From a bacterium (lineage in GTDB: Bacteria; Patescibacteriota; Microgenomatia; UBA1400; PJMF01), in NCBI GenBank assembly GCA_900299155.1, contig OMIS01000078.1, positions 1-21,206 on the forward strand: DNA of 21,206 nt, in the 5' to 3' direction. A model generated the notes under the pieces. That model was not told where the DNA came from. It searched no databases and saw only the letters and a list, made by a program, of their open reading frames with translations. Below are positions 13,474-21,206 of the stretch, piece by piece; the first letter of the stretch is position 1, and the number at the start of each line of letters is the position of its first letter. Made by a program: the position numbers and the translations under genes.

Positions 13474-15138
13474 CTATTCAGTGGGTAACTGTTCGAGTTG
13501 TTGTGTGATATCCCAAACTTGTAAACAAGGTGCCTGATATGGTCTACAAAACTCAGCTTTCAATTGTTCTTTGGGAAGATTAAGGAACATACGATGTGAA
13601 TTTGCAACAAGCCAAACTTCGTCGTAGGTTTTTGCTTTTCTTGTAAAGGTTGGCGGTATTGACCTAACGGGCTGTCCAATTCCTTCGAGCCAGATTGAGT
13701 TTACCGGACGGCTGTGTAGATATAATAAGAGTGCATCTGGTAGTGTACCAAAATATCCCTCTGTAGCTACCGCGATACGTTTCGTTTGTGATTCTCTTTG
13801 GATCAATCGGACAGTTTCTGTAATTCCATGACCTGAAGACCATTCTGTTAAGTACTGAACTCTATCTGTTGGAACAAATGGGGTTGCATCAGAATTAAAG
13901 TAAGATGCTGAAAGGTTTGTCACTATTGTAATAAGGAGTAAGAATCCTGTGGTCCCTAGAACTATGGTAGCTTGAAGTTTTTGTGCTGCCTGTTGAGCAA
14001 ACTTTGAAACAGGTTTTTCTTGTAAATAATGGATAAATACATCAATAGTAAGGATAGCTGCAAGGGTAAAAAATAATCCCACAGGAAGAAAATATCTGGC
14101 ATATACAACTTTTCCCATAAGTGCAATCGGCGCCATAAATACAAGTCCGCTGAGTGTTAAAAGAACAATCGTACGGCGATGTTTGCTTGGAACAAACAAC
14201 CCAAATACCAACAGTAGTAACAACCCTGGAGAAAGATAGCTTATAAAATAAGTGATATAACTTGGAATCTGCTGGAGAGAGTGCTGCCATGCTCCAGCAA
14301 GTACATCTGAGATCGGATAGAGAAAATCACTTCCTCTTGAGAACAGCTGTCCAAAAGCGGGGTGTAACTTTAATAGAGCAAATATACACAGTCCTCCAAA
14401 GGTGGCTACTCCCAATGGAACTAAGCGAGCAAAAAATCCAGTAATTTTTTTTGAAGGCTGCCAAAATATCCAGATATACAGAGCTGGAATCGCAAGCACT
14501 GCTGGCAACTTAGTCCAAAACGCGGCGCCAATTGCGCATGCGCACCCAACTACCAGCCAAGTAAGTTTACTCCATGCGATTTTCTTAATCGTATCAATAA
14601 CTGAAGCTATGAGAGATTGGTCTGTACGTGTCGTAGTAAAGTACTCTTGGATGCTAATTGTGTAATACAAGGCCAACGTAATCCAAGCAGTGAGTAAGCC
14701 GTCCATCAATGCCATTCTATGATGGAAAAACCAAAAGGGTAGGAAACAAACAAGCAGCATACCAAGCATTTCAGCAATTCTTGAACCCTTCAGTTTACGA
14801 ATAACGGCTCCTGTCAGCAGGACTTGTAGAAAGCCAGCCAAGACGGCCACAATTCTGCCTGCAAAAAGCTGGTCGGTAAAGAGATATTGAAACGGTACCA
14901 GTAACCAAATAAATAGTGGAGTTTTGCCATCATTGAGTGAGAAAAATGCATAGCGAGCAGGCTCATCCATGATAAGCTGAGCCCATCGAATATAAATTGC
15001 TTCATCTGCAAAAACAGGAAGTCGGAGCAGCGCAAAGATATGTGTGCCAAAGTAGAGAAGTGTGATTGTAATATACCAATTGATCTCGGTTCCAGGAGAA
15101 AGAAAATAGTGTCTGAAGAATTTCGTCAGTGTTTTCAC
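13474..15138 (-). CDS. GT39-like (PMT superfamily) membrane glycosyltransferase
   Basis: A 554-residue polytopic protein with roughly twelve hydrophobic segments. After the first one comes FADEAIYIRWAQ with Asp45-Glu46, the acidic catalytic pair expected at this position in PMT/ArnT-type GT-C enzymes. FFSLNDGKTPLFIWL (66-80) and HHRMALMDG (139-147, Asp146) are also typical. The last 150 or so residues form a soluble outer domain. It would transfer a polyprenyl-phosphate sugar to an external acceptor. It is distinct from the homologue at 8174, which has GDQGRD instead of ADEA, so the acceptors probably differ. The start is GTG at 15138, 6 nt after a TATACT box and without a Shine-Dalgarno. Confidence 0.85.
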   Translation of the reverse strand: MKTLTKFFRHYFLSPGTEINWYITITLLYFGTHIFALLRLPVFADEAIYIRWAQLIMDEPARYAFFSLNDGKTPLFIWLLVPFQYLFTDQLFAGRIVAVLAGFLQVLLTGAVIRKLKGSRIAEMLGMLLVCFLPFWFFHHRMALMDGLLTAWITLALYYTISIQEYFTTTRTDQSLIASVIDTIKKIAWSKLTWLVVGCACAIGAAFWTKLPAVLAIPALYIWIFWQPSKKITGFFARLVPLGVATFGGLCIFALLKLHPAFGQLFSRGSDFLYPISDVLAGAWQHSLQQIPSYITYFISYLSPGLLLLLVFGLFVPSKHRRTIVLLTLSGLVFMAPIALMGKVVYARYFLPVGLFFTLAAILTIDVFIHYLQEKPVSKFAQQAAQKLQATIVLGTTGFLLLITIVTNLSASYFNSDATPFVPTDRVQYLTEWSSGHGITETVRLIQRESQTKRIAVATEGYFGTLPDALLLYLHSRPVNSIWLEGIGQPVRSIPPTFTRKAKTYDEVWLVANSHRMFLNLPKEQLKAEFCRPYQAPCLQVWDITQQLEQLPTE

Positions 15139-15144
15139 TCTAGT

Positions 15145-15173
15145 AGTATACAGGGTTAAGTATCAGTTCTGAA
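15145..15173 (-). promoter_or_regulatory. Promoter of the minus-strand GT39-like gene
   Basis: TATACT (15150-15145) with TTCAGA (15173-15168) 17 nt upstream. The -10 box is strong, the -35 weak. The expected start coincides with the GTG start codon at 15138, so the mRNA would be leaderless. Confidence 0.5.
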
Positions 15174-15219
15174 AGCAGCTTTTAACTGCGACTAGCAAGC
15201 CAAGTTTACCAAATAGGCC

Positions 15220-16920
15220 TTATCTATATAACTTGCTCTGATACTCGTTCAGCATGCGTTCAGCAGTATATTGTTTGGAAAGATCAATTGTTTTCTGCAT
15301 CATTTCTATCCACTTTTCAGGGCGATCTTCGTGATTACGATCATAAAATGTGGGAATGATTTCCTTTTCCAGCAAGTCATAGAGATTTTCAGCTGTGAAG
15401 TTGGGGGTGAGCGCCCAACCTTTGTCACTCCAATCCACTTCAGCCGCCCAGCCGTCAGGTACAGTGCACTGTACAACGCCATTTGCGGCTGCTTTCATGC
15501 CAGAAGTACCACAGGCTTCTTGTCCGTGAATCGGTGTATTTAGCCATAAATCACTGCCTCGCACCAATGCTTGTGCTACAGAAAGATTGTAGTTAGGTAC
15601 AAATAATGCATGGCCTGAAAGTTCATTTTGCATGTACGTAATAATTTTTTTCAGTAACTGTTTTCCCTGAACGTCACCTTGATGCGCTTTGCCAGCTACT
15701 AAAATTTGTACTGGCCGATCCACCCGTTTTACAATCTCTGCTAATCGTTGGATATCACTAAACAGCATCTCCATTTGCTTATACCCAGCCAACCTCCGCG
15801 CCCAAGTAATCACAAACCAGTTGGGGTTAAAGGTATAGCCAGTGTGTGACAGCACAAACTGGGCAAGGTTTTGTTTTTCTTGTAAATGACTCTGCCAGAG
15901 ATCGTGAGGAGTATTTTGTGTAGCTGCAATGCTTGTAGCCTGCCAAGTAGGGAAGTGGACCCCGTTGGTGATGTTTGTCCAGGTATATTCTGGCCACTGC
16001 TCTTGTGAGAGCTTACTGTGCAGTGTACTCACTCCCGAAGCTTTTCGAGCTATATTTAATGCAAATCGTGTTACTGAAAACTGAGCCGGGTCAGTATCAA
16101 TGCCTTGCTTAAGTAATTCATCAACTGAAATATGCATTTTTTCAGCGTAATATCCAGCCAATACTTTAAGTAGGTCTATAGAGTATGACTGATTCCCTGC
16201 TGCAACGAGGGTGTGATTGGTGTAGACCGTTTTCTCTATAGCCAAACGACGAGCAGATTCATACTCAATTTTATGTGTATCCATCAACTCGCGGATAAGC
16301 TGCCAATGCAAAAATGCAGGCCGACCTTCTTGGACATGATAAACAGCTGGGTGTATCCCCAGCTTGGTCAATAACTTGACGCCACCGATACCAAGTAACA
16401 ACTGTTGTTTTAACTGCAGTTCTTTTGTACCGCAATAGAGCACCTGCGTTAAACTGCGCTCAGGAAGCTGATTTTGATCTGTTTCAGAATCAAGTAAGTA
16501 CAAAACCACCCCATTGGCAAAGGTTTTTTTCCAGCACCGTAGCCACACTACTACTTCTGTTAGGTGAACTTTCACGAACAGCGGTTGATCATCAAGGTAG
16601 ACGTTTTCTAAGCCCACTGAGCGCGGATCAAAAAACCAATCTTGGTCAATCTGTTCCCCAGTAGGAGTAATATGTTGGCGCATCCCGAATCCGCGACTGA
16701 GTAAGCCAACACCTACCATCGGAAAATTGGCATCAGCAGATTGTTTCAGTGTGTCTCCAGCTAAAATCCCCAAGCCACCAGCATAAATTGGTACATTTGT
16801 ATCAAACCCAAACTCTGCGCAAAAATAAGCTACAGGGTGAGCATGGGAAATCTCTGATAGCGGTGGGACAGGTACAGCCATACTTGAATTAAGAGCATCT
16901 ATAAAACTGCTCTGTACCAT
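15220..16920 (-). CDS. Alpha-glucan (glycogen/maltodextrin) phosphorylase, short GT35 form
   Basis: This PLP enzyme releases glucose 1-phosphate from alpha-1,4-glucans. Recognisable blocks are VAYFCAEFGFD, YAGGLGILAGDTLK, MVGVGLLSRGFGMRQ, NITNGVHFPTW, WARRLAGYKQ and PIHGQEACGTSGMKAAANGV, which carries the PLP lysine (Lys476 in this numbering), then PDGWAAEVDW. It matches the shorter bacterial/archaeal type (500-700 residues) rather than the 800-residue GlgP/MalP. The normally conserved NEGH motif reads QEGR (HVQEGRPAF, about residues 195-203). The longest frame opens at 16959, inside the divergent gene; ATG at 16920 is my choice, and 16881 (MAVPVPP) is also plausible because family members start close to the VAYF block. 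It is divergent from the aldolase gene, which fits a shared role in carbon storage and glycolysis. Confidence 0.9.
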   Translation of the reverse strand: MVQSSFIDALNSSMAVPVPPLSEISHAHPVAYFCAEFGFDTNVPIYAGGLGILAGDTLKQSADANFPMVGVGLLSRGFGMRQHITPTGEQIDQDWFFDPRSVGLENVYLDDQPLFVKVHLTEVVVWLRCWKKTFANGVVLYLLDSETDQNQLPERSLTQVLYCGTKELQLKQQLLLGIGGVKLLTKLGIHPAVYHVQEGRPAFLHWQLIRELMDTHKIEYESARRLAIEKTVYTNHTLVAAGNQSYSIDLLKVLAGYYAEKMHISVDELLKQGIDTDPAQFSVTRFALNIARKASGVSTLHSKLSQEQWPEYTWTNITNGVHFPTWQATSIAATQNTPHDLWQSHLQEKQNLAQFVLSHTGYTFNPNWFVITWARRLAGYKQMEMLFSDIQRLAEIVKRVDRPVQILVAGKAHQGDVQGKQLLKKIITYMQNELSGHALFVPNYNLSVAQALVRGSDLWLNTPIHGQEACGTSGMKAAANGVVQCTVPDGWAAEVDWSDKGWALTPNFTAENLYDLLEKEIIPTFYDRNHEDRPEKWIEMMQKTIDLSKQYTAERMLNEYQSKLYR

Positions 16921-16950
16921 AGTACTATAGAACAAGATAAAAAGGAACGT

Positions 16951-18009
16951 ATGCAGCACGAGGAAATAACGTCACTCTTAGGAGATCAAGCCGAATACTT
17001 ACTTCAGCACGTTTGCCTGAAAATTCCTAAAGATATGCTCACGACGCCATCAGGCGACCATGTGCAAAAAGTTTTCACACAGTCTGATCGCTCAGCTGCT
17101 GTTCAAAAAAACTTAGATCGGTTGTATAAGACCGGTCGGTTAGCAAATACTGGCTATCTCTCCATCTTTCCTGTAGACCAAGGAATTGAACATACCGCTG
17201 CTTATTCATTTTATGAAAACCCGCTTTTTTTTGATCCAGAAATGGTGCTCAAGATGGCGCACGAAGGCGGTTGCAATGGTGTGGCATCTACACTTGGAGT
17301 GCTCGGTTTAGTAGCCAAAAAATATGCAGATACAGTGCCATTTATCTTGAAGGTAAATCATAACGAACTGCTCACCTATCCTACAAAGCATGACCAAGTT
17401 GTATTTGCATCAGTACGCCAAGCACAAGAAATGGGTGCAGCAGGTGTGGGTGCAACTATTTATTTTGGATCTCCAGAATCTGACCGCCAGCTCGTGGAGA
17501 TTGCGCGCATTTTTGAAGCGGCGCATCAAGTGGGATTATTTACGATTCTCTGGTGTTATCCACGCAATGAGCGATTTAGCATGTCTGGACATGATTATAA
17601 TGGCGCGGTAGATGTGACGGCGCAAGCCAATCACTTGGGGGTGACCATCCAGGCTGATATTATCAAGCAAAAGTTGCCGAATGCGCTGCGAGCATTCCCA
17701 GATCTCAACTTCAGCATGCGTGATGAAGCGATGTATGAACGATTATTGACCAATCATCCAATAGATTTAGTGCGCTACCAAGTGGCACATTGTTATATGG
17801 GAAAGATCGATTTAATAAATTCAGGAGGAGAAGCCCAAGGTGAAAGTGATTTGCAAGAAGCCGTGCGCACCGCGGTGATCAATAAGCGTGGTGGCGGTGC
17901 CGGTTTGATCATGGGACGTAAGGTCTTTAAGCGTTCATTTGAAGAAGGCATGCAAATTTTACATGCTGTGCAGGATGTATATCTTGATCAACAGATTACT
18001 GTGGCATAG
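16951..18009 (+). CDS. fbaB: Class I fructose-bisphosphate aldolase, FbaB (DhnA) type
   Basis: It cleaves fructose 1,6-bisphosphate to two triose phosphates by a Schiff-base mechanism, without metal. The sequence follows Escherichia coli FbaB closely from memory: GRLANTGYLSIFPVDQGIEH (62-81), EGGCNGVASTLGVLGLVAKKY, KVNHNELLTYP, GATIYFGSPES, QANHLGVTIQADIIKQKLP and HPIDLVRYQVAHCYMGKI. Lys239 in ADIIKQK is the likeliest Schiff-base lysine by position. At 352 residues it is of normal length. Start: AAAAGGA at 16940-16946, 4 nt before the ATG. It is divergent from the alpha-glucan phosphorylase gene, with a 30-bp gap if that starts at 16920. Glucan breakdown and glycolysis would then share a regulatory region. 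Confidence 0.95.
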   Translation: MQHEEITSLLGDQAEYLLQHVCLKIPKDMLTTPSGDHVQKVFTQSDRSAAVQKNLDRLYKTGRLANTGYLSIFPVDQGIEHTAAYSFYENPLFFDPEMVLKMAHEGGCNGVASTLGVLGLVAKKYADTVPFILKVNHNELLTYPTKHDQVVFASVRQAQEMGAAGVGATIYFGSPESDRQLVEIARIFEAAHQVGLFTILWCYPRNERFSMSGHDYNGAVDVTAQANHLGVTIQADIIKQKLPNALRAFPDLNFSMRDEAMYERLLTNHPIDLVRYQVAHCYMGKIDLINSGGEAQGESDLQEAVRTAVINKRGGGAGLIMGRKVFKRSFEEGMQILHAVQDVYLDQQITVA

Positions 18010-18030
18010 TAATTTATGCAGGAGCAAATA

Positions 18031-19722
18031 ATGTCCCGAACTGAAAGTCATTCGCAAGAAACCAGGGAACAAAAGTCTTCTTTATATAAATACATGCAGC
18101 TCCTTAAAGCTATTTTCAGTGGTACGCGTAGATCTGTACTTGCTGGAATTGATGCAAAGCAAAATTGGGCGGGGTCTTCATTAAGCAGAAGATCATTTAT
18201 GATTGGTACAGCTCGGCTTGGGGCAGGATTATTACTTAATTCAGTATTTGGATTTGGTCGCGCTAAAGGTGAAACACAAACAGATACTATTGAACGAGGA
18301 GGAATGCCAGAAGGTACAGAAGTAATAGTGTACAGCAATGATTTAAAAGTATATGTAGATAGTGAACACATTCCTGTTTATTATAGTTTTATAACTCCGG
18401 GTGAAAATGAAAAATTAGTAGCAATCACAGAAGAAGATAAATGGTATTTTAAAGGTGCTCGTTCAGACGCTTTAACTAAGCATACACCACAATGTGCAGA
18501 AGTTGTCTGGACTAATCCAAATAATCTTGTTGAATTAAATGAGTTTGCACCAATAAAACTACCATCTCCTGAACATCCATACATTCTTGAGAAGCCTAAA
18601 GATATTCTAACTGATGAAGAACTTCTTAGGTCAGGAGTACAAGTTCATCAGCATTCAGATCCAAACTGCCCAGAACTATATTTTAGAAATACTGCGCCTT
18701 CAAACATACTTGCAGGAATAGCGTTGCTTAATAAGTATAAAGATCCCAATGAACCCAAGGAAAACTTAGACATTTATATGGTAAATGCTCCATTTGTTTG
18801 TATTGATGGACTTTCAAATGAGCAAAAAAGTAACTTGTCGGAGGAACAAATTAAATTACTACATACAGCAGATGAAACAATGTCTAGTAAAAGAACTCAA
18901 CTTATAAATACATTAGAGAAATTAATTAAAGAAAAGGAAGAAGTCTTTCTTAATGGAACAGCAACTAATCAGTGGCAGGCTGAGATAGAGCTTGCTGATT
19001 TAAAGGCAGAGTTACAGCAGATGAAAAAATTATCTGCATATGAAATATTTTATCACTATGGCCCATCTAATGATAACAACAATGCGGATTCAGAACCAAT
19101 GTTTGTAGCAACTGGTGTATATGCTCCATCTACTAACAACAGCGATACGATATATTATGCTTTTGGTACTGGTGGAACAGTTTGCAAATCACAGTATGTA
19201 TTTACGTATCTTGCAGATGGTAGCTTACGTATCACATCTAGTAATAACATCGGTATGAAAATGGATGCTGATAGATCTACAGTCTTGCATCCACGTATTG
19301 ATGGATCATATCTTTCACTGGAGGAGATTCAGGGGTTCGTCGCTAAAAATGGTGCCCCTGAGGGGTATATGTATGGGGCAACAATTCAAGTAGGCACGAC
19401 AATTAGGCATGAAATTTTTCATGCATGGGCTACAAAGTGGTTACAAAAATTAAAAGATCAAGATCTCATGCATCTTCTTTCATGGAAAGGTGAGCTCGCA
19501 GAGGCGTTAAAAATTTGGAGTAATGGAAGTTATAGTATAAGAAATGAGCGATTAACTGACTACTTATCAGGTTTGTACTTTAATGAAGCACACAAACAAT
19601 TCGAACATGGTAATGATGAAATGTATGATATCGTTTTAACCGTTAAACCTACAAAAAATAATCCTGCAGGTGGGTATATGATCACAGAAAATCAAACAAA
19701 TTCCCAATATCAATATATCTAA
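18031..19722 (+). CDS. Exported HExxH metalloprotease-like protein with Tat-like signal; family not recognised
   Basis: A 563-residue protein that I cannot place in a named family. Residues 52-57 are SRRSFM, a good twin-arginine (Tat) motif, followed by a hydrophobic stretch (about 57-75), preceded by an unusually long polar n-region of about 50 residues. Near the C-terminus HEIFH (460-464) is a zinc-protease motif, and NERLTD (505-510) fits the NExxxD third-ligand motif of gluzincins at a reasonable spacing. Residues about 285-335 are rich in Lys/Glu/Leu and look like a coiled coil. The exported part is Asn/Ser/Thr/Tyr-rich. An in-frame ATG exists at 18016, but CAGGAG (18019-18024) is 6 nt before the ATG at 18031, which decides the start. 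The gene is visibly more AT-rich than the aldolase gene just upstream. Protease activity is inferred from motifs only. Confidence 0.75.
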   Translation: MSRTESHSQETREQKSSLYKYMQLLKAIFSGTRRSVLAGIDAKQNWAGSSLSRRSFMIGTARLGAGLLLNSVFGFGRAKGETQTDTIERGGMPEGTEVIVYSNDLKVYVDSEHIPVYYSFITPGENEKLVAITEEDKWYFKGARSDALTKHTPQCAEVVWTNPNNLVELNEFAPIKLPSPEHPYILEKPKDILTDEELLRSGVQVHQHSDPNCPELYFRNTAPSNILAGIALLNKYKDPNEPKENLDIYMVNAPFVCIDGLSNEQKSNLSEEQIKLLHTADETMSSKRTQLINTLEKLIKEKEEVFLNGTATNQWQAEIELADLKAELQQMKKLSAYEIFYHYGPSNDNNNADSEPMFVATGVYAPSTNNSDTIYYAFGTGGTVCKSQYVFTYLADGSLRITSSNNIGMKMDADRSTVLHPRIDGSYLSLEEIQGFVAKNGAPEGYMYGATIQVGTTIRHEIFHAWATKWLQKLKDQDLMHLLSWKGELAEALKIWSNGSYSIRNERLTDYLSGLYFNEAHKQFEHGNDEMYDIVLTVKPTKNNPAGGYMITENQTNSQYQYI

Positions 19723-19742
19723 TTTTTTATGCGGTTAAATAA

Positions 19743-19762
19743 AGTTTACTACACCGTAAACT
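19743..19762 (-). terminator. Probable terminator of the M29 aminopeptidase gene, overlapping its stop codon
   Basis: On the minus strand AGTTTAC (19762-19756) pairs with GTAAACT (19749-19743), with a 6-nt loop containing part of the TAG stop codon, followed by a weak TTATTT tract. The stem is AT-rich, so it is moderately strong at best. It lies at the convergent junction with the metalloprotease-like gene. Confidence 0.5.
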
Positions 19763-20960
19763 GCCCATCCTTGTAGATTACTTTTTCAGTTCCATCCACA
19801 AGATGTGCCGTAACTGTCCGATCAGTGGTTGAGACAATATCCGTATGCTCTGGAGAATCGTTATAGCCCATTGCTTCCCACTCTTCTGGTTTCACCTGTG
19901 CTGGATTACCCCGATAGCAATCCTTATATGCCATACCAATAGCCAGGTGAGTGTTGCCAAACGGTCCGCCAATATTCTCATCGTAGAGCGTTTCAGCCAT
20001 AGGGTGGGTGATTCGTGACAAGCGGTTGTCTGTCAGTGAAAACTCACCTACCTTGTTTGCATTAGGGCTCTTCAGCATTTGCTCGAGTACTTTTTTACCT
20101 TTACTGGCATTATATTTTGTGACAATACCATTTTCGAAATGGAGCTCAACACCCTCTAAAATATTACCATAGCGGTAGAGCGGCTGATTAAATGTAATCC
20201 AGCCATTGGTGCCACGCCAATCTGGAGAAGTAAATAATTCAAAACTAGGGATGTTCCTATCTGCGCCACCTTTCCAGACTCGCTCGGGCCCGAGTTTGAT
20301 AGTAATATCTGCGTCAGCACCTTGCATGGTCACATACTCAATCTGTAATGTATTGAGAGAATTTCTAATTTTTTGTTGTAATTTTTTGACTCTACGCCAT
20401 TCTTCTATAGGATTTTCTGCATCTAAAAAGCAGGCATGAATAATTTGATCCCAGTATTTTTCTATTGATAATCCCACTAAATCTGCTTTTGCTTGTACGC
20501 CCCAGAGAGCGAGTGTCCAGGTAAATTTGCCATGGTTTTCCTTCTCAATCAGCCAGTCACGATATTTTTTCTTGGAATCTCTAGCAAGCATGATTTTTGC
20601 TGGATCTACCTCACTTAATTCTGTAGGATCATCATCAGCAATAATTCCTATTGAGTGGTTGATTAAGTCTGCGCGGGATTTCAGATGTTCTGCTGGGAAG
20701 AACGTAAGCTGTTCTTCTGAAGCAAGGGTGAAAAAATCTTTATCAAGGCCTGTGGGGATAAGTCGTAACAGCATGTGTCCACCTGCTTGCAGGATTTCTT
20801 TTTGCAATCCTTTAGCAAGTGGTTTTGCAATATCAGGGACTAAGCATTCTACGACTTCACCTTTTGCTATGCCTTCCTTTTTTCCTAATGCAAAATGAAC
20901 AAGAACTTTTGCGTAGTTCTCTAGAATTTTATCTGAAGGGACATAGGTGTGGTCGGTCAT
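19749..20960 (-). CDS. Aminopeptidase, peptidase family M29 (AmpS/AmpT-like)
   Basis: A cytoplasmic dimetal exopeptidase that removes N-terminal amino acids from peptides. The six expected metal-site or catalytic residues are present with the spacing of Thermus AmpT: Glu241 (NIPSFELFTSP), Glu306 (VGEFSL), His338 and Tyr345 (GNTHLAIGMAY), His372 and Asp374 (PEHTDIV). At 403 residues the length is normal for the family. No signal peptide is present. Two in-frame ATGs lie 6 nt apart (20966 and 20960). A promoter with its -10 at 20974-20969 predicts transcription from about 20962, which favours 20960 and a leaderless mRNA; AAGG further upstream could otherwise serve 20966. It is convergent with the gene at 18031. 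Confidence 0.93.
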   Translation of the reverse strand: MTDHTYVPSDKILENYAKVLVHFALGKKEGIAKGEVVECLVPDIAKPLAKGLQKEILQAGGHMLLRLIPTGLDKDFFTLASEEQLTFFPAEHLKSRADLINHSIGIIADDDPTELSEVDPAKIMLARDSKKKYRDWLIEKENHGKFTWTLALWGVQAKADLVGLSIEKYWDQIIHACFLDAENPIEEWRRVKKLQQKIRNSLNTLQIEYVTMQGADADITIKLGPERVWKGGADRNIPSFELFTSPDWRGTNGWITFNQPLYRYGNILEGVELHFENGIVTKYNASKGKKVLEQMLKSPNANKVGEFSLTDNRLSRITHPMAETLYDENIGGPFGNTHLAIGMAYKDCYRGNPAQVKPEEWEAMGYNDSPEHTDIVSTTDRTVTAHLVDGTEKVIYKDGQFTV

Positions 20961-20968
20961 AGGCATAT

Positions 20969-20997
20969 ACTGTACCTTGGGATGGGCATTTCTACAA
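20969..20997 (-). promoter_or_regulatory. Promoter of the M29 aminopeptidase gene
   Basis: TTGTAG (20997-20992), a 17-nt spacer and TACAGT (20974-20969). The predicted start near 20962 is about two nt before the ATG at 20960. The rest of the 20961-21080 gap holds nothing else I can support. Confidence 0.5.
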
Positions 20998-21080
20998 TAT
21001 TTATTTTTTATAAGCTAAGATCAGTTTCTCTACGTATATCCTTAACCTTGAAAAAAAGTCCATGATATGTCGTACATACT

Positions 21081-21206
21081 CTATGTAAGTGGAGTTGCAC
21101 GCAAAAACTCGTTCACTTTCTTAAAAGCAATTGCCCGATGCGAAAACTCATTTTTAGCTGCCACTCCAAGTTCAGCAAATGTTTTGGTGTATCCATCTGG
21201 TATGAA
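21081..21206 (-). CDS. rdgB: RdgB/HAM1-family XTP/dITP pyrophosphatase, C-terminal fragment (5' end outside window)
   Basis: Only the last 41 codons are in the window, ending at TAG (21083-21081). They read FIPDGYTKTFAELG followed by KNEFSHRAIAFKKV, which is the diagnostic C-terminal signature of this family: PDG, the K-T-F-A-E-L stretch and the SHRA motif that contacts the purine nucleotide. The enzyme hydrolyses non-canonical purine nucleoside triphosphates (dITP, XTP) to monophosphates and pyrophosphate, cleaning the nucleotide pool. It lies upstream of the M29 gene on the same strand, but the 120-bp gap and the separate promoter suggest independent transcription. No clear terminator follows the stop. 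Confidence 0.9.
   Translation of the reverse strand, partial: FIPDGYTKTFAELGVAAKNEFSHRAIAFKKVNEFLRATPLT

Noticed and set aside
1..21206. CRISPR array, prophage, insertion sequence or UGA recoding
   Set aside because: No spaced direct repeats, no integrase, transposase or phage structural gene, and UGA ends rmd and gmd precisely at overlapping starts, so the code is standard.

Overview
The window looks like part of a small, compact bacterial chromosome, most likely a Patescibacteria (CPR, Microgenomates-like) genome. This is inferred from several things: a bacterial-type aspartyl-tRNA synthetase without its usual insertion domain, a GT2 glycosyltransferase fused to a GtrA membrane domain, several GT-C transferases, tight gene packing with ATGA/TAATG overlaps, and starts placed directly at promoter outputs. 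UGA acts as a normal stop (ends of rmd and gmd), so the lineages that read UGA as Gly are excluded. No plasmid, phage, transposase or CRISPR signature was seen.

Layout. 1-700 (minus strand): the start of a truncated gene of unknown function (possibly nucleotidyltransferase-like), preceded by a consensus promoter, a 24-codon ORF and an intrinsic terminator that abuts its start codon. 718-2528 (plus): a promoter, a T-box riboswitch with mutually exclusive antiterminator and terminator, a 133-bp imperfect palindrome, then aspS. A second imperfect palindrome follows aspS. 2764-11879 (plus): a cell-surface block with a D,D-carboxypeptidase, UDP-glucose/GDP-mannose-type dehydrogenase, GDP-D-rhamnose synthesis genes (rmd, gmd) and four glycosyltransferases. 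Together these would supply nucleotide sugars, load them on a polyprenyl carrier and transfer them outside the membrane. 11893-11966 (minus): tRNA-Gln(CUG). 12076-13408: an OmpR-type response regulator and a soluble histidine kinase facing each other with overlapping 3' ends. 13474-16920 (minus): a GT39-like membrane transferase and a short-form alpha-glucan phosphorylase. 16951-19722 (plus): class I fructose-bisphosphate aldolase (FbaB type) and an exported HExxH metalloprotease-like protein with a Tat-like signal. 19749-21206 (minus): an M29 aminopeptidase and the C-terminal end of an RdgB/HAM1 NTP pyrophosphatase.

The most unusual item is the T-box leader of aspS. Its antiterminator/terminator switch is textbook, but the region upstream is too short for a canonical Stem I, and the only Asp codon (GAC) lies in the 7-nt loop of a small predicted hairpin. 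The second theme is regulatory economy: at least five or six genes have a sigma70-like promoter whose -10 box ends 6-11 nt before the start codon, implying leaderless or near-leaderless mRNAs. All functional calls are from reading the sequence; no database search or folding program was used.
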